Assembly (NCBI GenBank): GCA_010015675.1
Contig: ML976988.1
Span: 1,227,653 to 1,241,189, forward strand
Length of the DNA: 13,537 nucleotides
Source of the DNA: Byssothecium circinans
Taxonomy: Eukaryota; Ascomycota; Dothideomycetes; Pleosporales; Massarinaceae
Direction of reading: 5' to 3'
Shown piece by piece: positions 9,512-13,537 of the stretch (its first letter is position 1; each line of letters starts with the position of its first letter). The notes below the pieces were generated by a model that was not told the DNA's origin, did no database searches, and worked only from the letters and a program-made list of their open reading frames with translations. The translations under genes were made by a program, and so were the position numbers.

Positions 9512-10002
9512 TGTTACTAAGGGGTATACTTACTAGTCCTAATCCATGTGAGGGGAGGTTAGTTAGTGTAAGGTGTATACATTAGGTAGTATACTTTAGT
9601 AATTTAAAAGGTAAATATATAAAAGCAACTAATTCTATAACTAACTATAAAATAACTAAGTATTAATCTAGGTAAGAGATAAACTATTAAGAGTTAACTA
9701 CAAAGATCTAGAAACTAAAAGATAAAGGAAACCTTATCTAGTCTTTTATACCTGCTTCTTCGCCTTATCCTATCTTACCTGCTACGTCTGCTATGTCTGC
9801 TACGTCTATAGCACACGTATTAGGCTAAGCAGTAAGTACTACGTCTGCTACGTCCTCTTGGCACGTAGCACACTGAGCACGTCACCTGAGCTGCTGACAT
9901 AACCCTACCCCGCGCATCGTTGTGCCGCTATTCTCTGGTCTCAACACCTCTTGCGCTGCATTTGTCTGGCCCTAGATACCCTGTATCCTTTTGTTTGTAA
10001 CA
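9512..10002 (-). repeat. 5' LTR of the gypsy element
   Basis: 491 bp, TGTTAC...GTAACA, partner of 2522-3012. It would hold the promoter for the minus-strand transcript. The part at 9512-9660 is more A/T-converted than its partner, whereas 9770-9990 keeps more G and C than its partner, so mutation was patchy and independent in the two copies. Confidence 0.95.
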
Positions 10003-10007
10003 CTTAG
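10003..10007. repeat. Target-site duplication CTTAG (right)
   Basis: Exact copy of 2517-2521 following the GTAACA end of the 5' LTR. Joining the flanks across it restores a TIR that matches the copy A terminus at 1-137. Confidence 0.92.
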
Positions 10008-10967
10008 CAGGAAAATCAAACATTCAACCTTTAATAACAATTTAAATACTAGAGCTATAAAGCTAAAATTTTAAATATAGATATATATAATATAGATAAA
10101 AAGGATTATAAAAACATATTCTAGGATTTCTAATAGCTTAGTAAGCTATATAGGTATAGAGAATACTAGGCAACTTTTAGTATATAGCGTATAAATACCT
10201 ACTAAACTAGCTAAATAAGTTATAATAACTTTAGAGCTAGTTTATATACTAATAATACACCTATTAGTACATAAAATATAGCGTGCAGCCTAGACCTATT
10301 AGAGAATTAGCGTAGGGAAGGTAGAGATTCCTAATATTAGAAAAATATAAATAAATATTTTATCTAGCTAGATATTCTTATTTTCTTTCTTTTAATAAAC
10401 TTTATATATATATATATAGTAGTAATATAAATAGTTAGCTATAAGAAAATAGCTTATATAAGCTATATTATAAGGTAGTGTTAAGATTTTTATAAAAACC
10501 TACACTTACTAGGCTAGATCTTTTAGTTTTAGAGGTATTTACTTACTTTAAACTTATATATAGCTTTATTTAGTATATAGTATTGTCTTCTTAAGAAAGA
10601 AGTAAGGATATCTAGTATATATAACTTTATTTAAAGAGATTACTAACTTTTTTTTACCTCTTACCTTCTACTTCTTATATTAGCTTTAAATCTAGGTCGC
10701 ACGCTATATAGTCTTTTATAGCTATTAACTAATATACTAATAAGTAAGTCCTAGAAGTTATATAGTATAATACTAAGGTTTAGGTATTAATCTATAGTAT
10801 AAGGTAGGTTTTAGCTACTACTACTTTATAAGTTAATAGTTAACTATTTTATTACGTAAGCTAAGGCTATAAAAATTTAATAGCTATTAGTATATATATA
10901 TATCTATCTAAGTTTATAATTTTAAAAGAAAATATTAAGGTTTGGCTTCGTTATTAAGATATTATCG
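10008..10967. other. AT-rich interior of TIR element copy B, no gene recognised
   Basis: The first 84 bases (10008-10091) match the complement of 1-88 and belong to the family's left end. The rest is strongly TA-rich with stop codons in all frames, TA microsatellites at about 10403-10418 and 10891-10904, and no transposase motif that I could find on either strand. It is consistent with a non-autonomous element body changed by RIP. A heavily mutated small gene cannot be excluded. Confidence 0.55.
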
Positions 10968-11006
10968 CTGCCAAGGAATTTTGGCGCGCTTGATGGTGCT
11001 TTATGT
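10968..11006 (-). repeat. Right TIR of copy B
   Basis: The complement reads ACATAAAGCACCATCAAGCG and then GCCAAAATTCCTTGGCAG, pairing with 2469-2521 (plus CAG at 10008-10010). TA follows at 11007-11008. It is about 39 bp, close to the TIR length of Fot1-class elements. Confidence 0.7.
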
Positions 11007-11020
11007 TATTTATTACTATA

Positions 11021-12930
11021 TTAGAGTTTAAATATACTAACTATTTTAGTAAAGAATATATTTGCACTATAATCTACCCTCCTTATCTATCTATATATTT
11101 TTTTCTTTAAACTAGCTAAAGGAGCTATTACTAGTTCTAGAAATTACCTAGTTTACCTTCTCTCTTTTATTAGTATAGATAGTTATATCTTTAGTAAATT
11201 TATCTATAGCTAATATATTAGCCTTACTATTACTATTAAGATTAGTATAGCGTATCTTAGTATAATCTTTCTTAAAACTAAACTTTATTTAACTTACGTT
11301 CCTAAAGCCCTTTACCTAGGTAAGAATAGTAGTTATTATCCTAGTTAAATCTAGGTAAAGATAATTAACGTAGGAATCTCTATTAATATCTATAAAGCGT
11401 ATACCTAGGTTATACTAAGAGACTCCCTAGCCTTATATATATCTACCTATAATAGCTTAGCCTTTATATATAAATAAAGGTACTTTTTTACTTTTTTTTT
11501 AAGTATTCTTCTACTAGTCTACTATACTAGTATTCTTATTAACTACTAGAATATTATAAAGACTATTACTATTCTAATCCCTAAATTAAATACCCTTATA
11601 ATTATAGCTAATATTAAAGATTTTATTATATGCTACTTAATTAAAAACTGCTCTACTATTTTTAAATAGATAAATACTGCTAGACTTATATACCTAGAGG
11701 TAGTTATTATATTCTTAGCTATATATATTCTAGTAATAGATACTATCCTAGATCTAGTTAGTTTCTTAATAGTAATTATATATAAAGTAAGGTAACTTAT
11801 GCCTTTAACTTTCTTACTACTTAACCTAGTATTTTTATATACTTTAAAGTTATATATATGCTTCTATCCTAAGCTATCTTACGTATTAGACTCTTTAACT
11901 ATAATATAATCTACTTTACTAGATCTATAGATCCTACTAAACTTAAAGCTATCTATAGTTATACCTAAGAAGCCACCTCTATATGTAGTAGATGCCTTAA
12001 CCTAATAAGGCTTTAATTATAGACTATCTTCCTTCATTCCACGCTAGTTAATAAACATTTGAGTTTTTCTAGTAGTAGTTAGAATAAGAAAGTTAGACCT
12101 AAAGTCACTGTTAATGTTAACTAGGCGCATGCCTGCTATGTCTCCTATGCTGCTAGCGTTAAATGCGATGCCACCAACTATAGATTCTTAAATAGGTACG
12201 TTGCCTATGCCTCTATTGCGCTAGCAATATAGCTGCCCTGCACCCCTTAGGACATAGTAGTTAATCCAGCCGTCTTCATCAACATTACGTAACCTTACCT
12301 AATTTTAGGCTACCCCTTCGTTGCTCTTTATAAGGTTGATGTACTTGAAGGTTGGCGGATTACTACCTTTATTAATAGAGACGTATATGTCGCCCTCCTA
12401 GTTTAGACTATTAGTTTCTGTTAGTTTGTTAATTCATAGTTTAGGGTCTTACTAGGCTAATGTAGATCAGATTATCTAGGCTATTATTGTTGATATCGCC
12501 CCTAACCTTACATTAGAACTTAAGCCGCCATAAGGTAGCATATGACTCACTAGCGTATACCGCGGTTATTGCATTGCATCTTCACGTCCATCTTAGTCCA
12601 CTGAGACCCATACGTGCCTCTATTATTTGATTTGAAAGAGAAAGCTAAAAGGCTAGTATTAGTAACTAGCTATAGAGAATTAAGGACATAGATAAGCTTA
12701 TCAGTTTCCTGACCGCGATCACCACCGCCATTAATAAGCTACGCGAAGTGGTAATTCTTAACCCAGTTTTAAGTCGTCATAGTCTTGCTTTTTTTCGTGG
12801 AGAAAATCGCTCATCATAACACCTATAGAAGTTAAAGAATGCGCGTAGGTACTATCATCCCATCCACTGCCTCGTTGCGTAATAGTAGCCTAACTAAATC
12901 CTCTTAGTGTAGGATTATAATTGAACCCAC
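11021..12930 (-). pseudogene. FG-GAP/VCBS-repeat protein gene relic
   Basis: FG-GAP/VCBS repeats form beta-propeller blades in secreted or surface proteins; in fungi they often follow an esterase or similar domain. Minus-strand frames show repeat-like Asp/Gly/Asn-rich segments: GDINNNSLDNLIYIS near 12503-12460, EGDIYVSINKGSNPP (from 12397), VDEDGWINYYVLRG near 12285-12240, and IGDIAGMRLVNINSDFRSNF near 12150-12090. Leftward the same frame continues to TAA 11023-11021, about 470 codons broken by TAA/TAG and no TGA noticed. It includes DYIIVKESNT, typical of blade ends. The 5' part (12930-12430) needs at least three frame changes (or introns) and has few stops; it contains WDDSTYAHSLTSIGVMMSDF, which I cannot assign. 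The true N-terminus is missing, probably cut by the transposon at about 12941. Copy B lies only 13 bp beyond the stop. Confidence 0.6.
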
Positions 12931-12984
12931 TACTCACGCCACGCACTAAGCTAGCTGACTGGGTAGCTGGCCACCTATAGATGC

Positions 12985-13019
12985 TAGCCACCCCTTAGAA
13001 ATTAGCTACCCCTTAGAAA
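12985..13019 (+). repeat. Subterminal 17-bp direct repeat
   Basis: TAGCCACCCCTTAGAAA (12985-13001) and TAGCTACCCCTTAGAAA (13003-13019) differ by one C/T and have an 18-base period. They lie between the presumed TIR and the transposase ATG. Subterminal repeats in this position can be transposase binding sites; that is inference. Confidence 0.75.
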
Positions 13020-13050
13020 ATCGTGATATCTTAACACCCACCCTACCAAA

Positions 13051-13537
13051 ATGGATCCCCGTGAAGCAGCTATACAAGCAGCTATTAGCGACGTTATTTC
13101 TAGAGTTTTTCCTAGTCAACGAGCTGCTGCAAAGGCGTACAAGATCCTACAAAGCACGCTTGCTGCGCGTCTACGTGGTACGTAGAGCAACTAAAATAGC
13201 CACGTATACTAGCAATGATTGACTCCACAATAAAAGGAGTTTCTCATATAATAGATCCTTAAAGAAGACGCACGCGCTTTTCCTCCCTCCCACACGCGCG
13301 CGCGAGAAATGGCGAATTAAATCCTGCGGATGAATAGAGACGACAATCCTATTAGCAAATATTAGATATCCTGCTTTATTAAGCGTAACCCACGCGTCAC
13401 ATCTATTGTGGGTAGAAAGATAGAGGCCTCACGGGCTAAGGCAGCAATATAGGAGTAGATACGCGGGTTTCTTCAGCACTATAAGAGGCTGCGCGCAGAG
13501 CTAGGTATACAGGCTAAGGATACATAGAATATAGATA
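13051..13537 (+). pseudogene. Fot1/pogo transposase, N-terminal part, interrupted by stops
   Basis: The frame from ATG 13051 (MDPREAAIQAAISDV) stays in register to the window edge, 162 codons. An N-terminal psq-type HTH (SQRAAAKAYKILQSTLAARL) is followed by a CENP-B-type HTH: REMANQILRMNRDDNPIS at about 13306-13359, then IKRNPRV and IVGRKIEASRAKAA. The last complete codon, 13534-13536, is GAT in the context NID and corresponds to the first catalytic Asp of the DDE domain. TAG/TAA codons at 13183, 13192 and elsewhere, several at Gln- or Trp-like positions, make it a pseudogene. A stretch at about 13183-13250 has several stops close together and may be an intron or a badly hit segment. The catalytic core lies outside the window. 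Confidence 0.85.

Larger units (their letters stand above)
2522..10002 (-). mobile_element. Full-length Ty3/gypsy chromovirus retrotransposon, RIP-inactivated
   Basis: A 7,481-bp LTR retrotransposon with transcription on the minus strand. It has two 491-bp LTRs beginning TGTTAC and ending GTAACA, a perfect CTTAG target duplication, and a polypurine tract next to the 3' LTR. The order gag, protease, reverse transcriptase, RNase H, integrase, chromodomain defines the Ty3/gypsy (Metaviridae) chromovirus branch. Gag and pol are in different frames, pol at -1, and each frame is kept along its length despite many stop codons, so decay was mostly by substitution. Extras are a long gag C-terminal extension and a gene-like antisense frame before the 3' LTR. 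Known chromoviruses usually run about 5.5-7 kb, so this one is at the long end. It is defective in protease and integrase active sites as well as by stop codons. Confidence 0.95.
2469..11006. mobile_element. Small TIR DNA element (copy B), split by a gypsy retrotransposon
   Basis: Its left end (ATGTAAAGCAC, 2469-2479) and the complement of its right end (ACATAAAGCAC, 11006-10996) are inverted copies. Both are flanked by TA (2467-2468 and 11007-11008), the target duplication of Tc1/mariner-type elements. Both ends share the block GCGCGCCAAAATTCCTT a little further in. Removing the retrotransposon and one CTTAG leaves about 1.05 kb. The remaining interior (10008-10967) has no recognisable transposase, so this is probably a non-autonomous, MITE-like or internally deleted copy. 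A third terminus of the same family is at 1-137. Which autonomous partner mobilised it is unknown. Confidence 0.7.
12941..13537 (+). mobile_element. 5' part of a second Fot1/pogo-type transposon, continuing past the window
   Basis: Identified by the transposase frame from 13051. The left end is not fixed. A TA at 12947-12948 followed by AGCTAGCTGACTGGGTAGCT, or the ACGCACTA at 12941, are the likeliest TIR starts, because the FG-GAP relic stops matching here and pogo elements insert at TA. The other end lies beyond 13537, so neither TIR nor duplication can be confirmed. Its base composition is much less AT-biased than the element at 240-2310. It is thus from a different lineage, a later arrival, or outside the strongly mutated zone. 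Confidence 0.65.

Noticed and set aside
9512..10002. Plus-strand orientation of the gypsy element
   Set aside because: The polypurine tract abuts the 2522-3012 LTR on its inner side, and all gag-pol domains read on the minus strand.
10403..10418. TA tract as a functional repeat, origin or CRISPR-like array
   Set aside because: It is a simple dinucleotide run in TA-enriched DNA, with no spacer structure or nearby cas-like frame.
13206..13245. Small hairpin around GACTCC...GGAGTT as an ncRNA
   Set aside because: It is a short stem inside the transposase frame, at a stretch with clustered stops; there is no supporting context for an RNA gene.

Overview
The window reads as a transposon-built, AT-rich block from a filamentous ascomycete (Pezizomycotina-type) nuclear genome that has gone through repeat-induced point mutation (RIP). 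TA, TAG and TAA are greatly over-used. Every recognisable coding frame is broken mainly by TAA/TAG codons at Gln or Trp positions, conserved Cys and His codons read as Tyr, and the two LTR copies differ almost only by transitions. No intact gene, tRNA, rRNA or CRISPR array was found. Everything recognisable is a mobile element or a decayed gene. The damage is heaviest from 1 to about 12,050 and milder to the right, apart from patches of the LTRs.

Layout. 1-137 is one terminus of a small TIR element that runs off the left edge, with a TA at 138-139. About 240-2310 is a Fot1/pogo-type DNA transposon: a minus-strand transposase relic (417-2123) fits tightly between 63-bp inverted repeats at 353-415 and 2142-2204. 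2469-11006 is a second member of the small TIR family, flanked by TA on both sides. A full Ty3/gypsy chromovirus (2522-10002) is inserted inside its left end, with a perfect 5-bp target duplication CTTAG; without the insert the host element is about 1.05 kb. 11021-about 12930 is a minus-strand relic of an FG-GAP/VCBS-repeat protein gene. From about 12941 to the right edge is the 5' part of another Fot1/pogo element, with its transposase on the plus strand from 13051.

The gypsy element is read on the minus strand: 5' LTR (9512-10002), gag with a CCHC knuckle (start 9481), a long and unexplained gag extension, then in the -1 frame protease, reverse transcriptase, RNase H, integrase with D,D35E spacing, GPY/F and chromodomain, then the polypurine tract (3013-3028) and 3' LTR (2522-3012). 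It also has a gene-like frame on the opposite strand (3164-3862), between the chromodomain end and the 3' LTR. That frame encodes a Cys-rich N-terminus followed by a charged helical segment, and is the most unusual item here.

The order of events can be partly read: the small TIR element entered a TA next to the FG-GAP gene, the chromovirus then inserted into it, and RIP inactivated the whole stack, spreading into the 3' two-thirds of the FG-GAP gene. All frames, domains and spacings were read by eye; family names rest on remembered motif patterns, not on searches.
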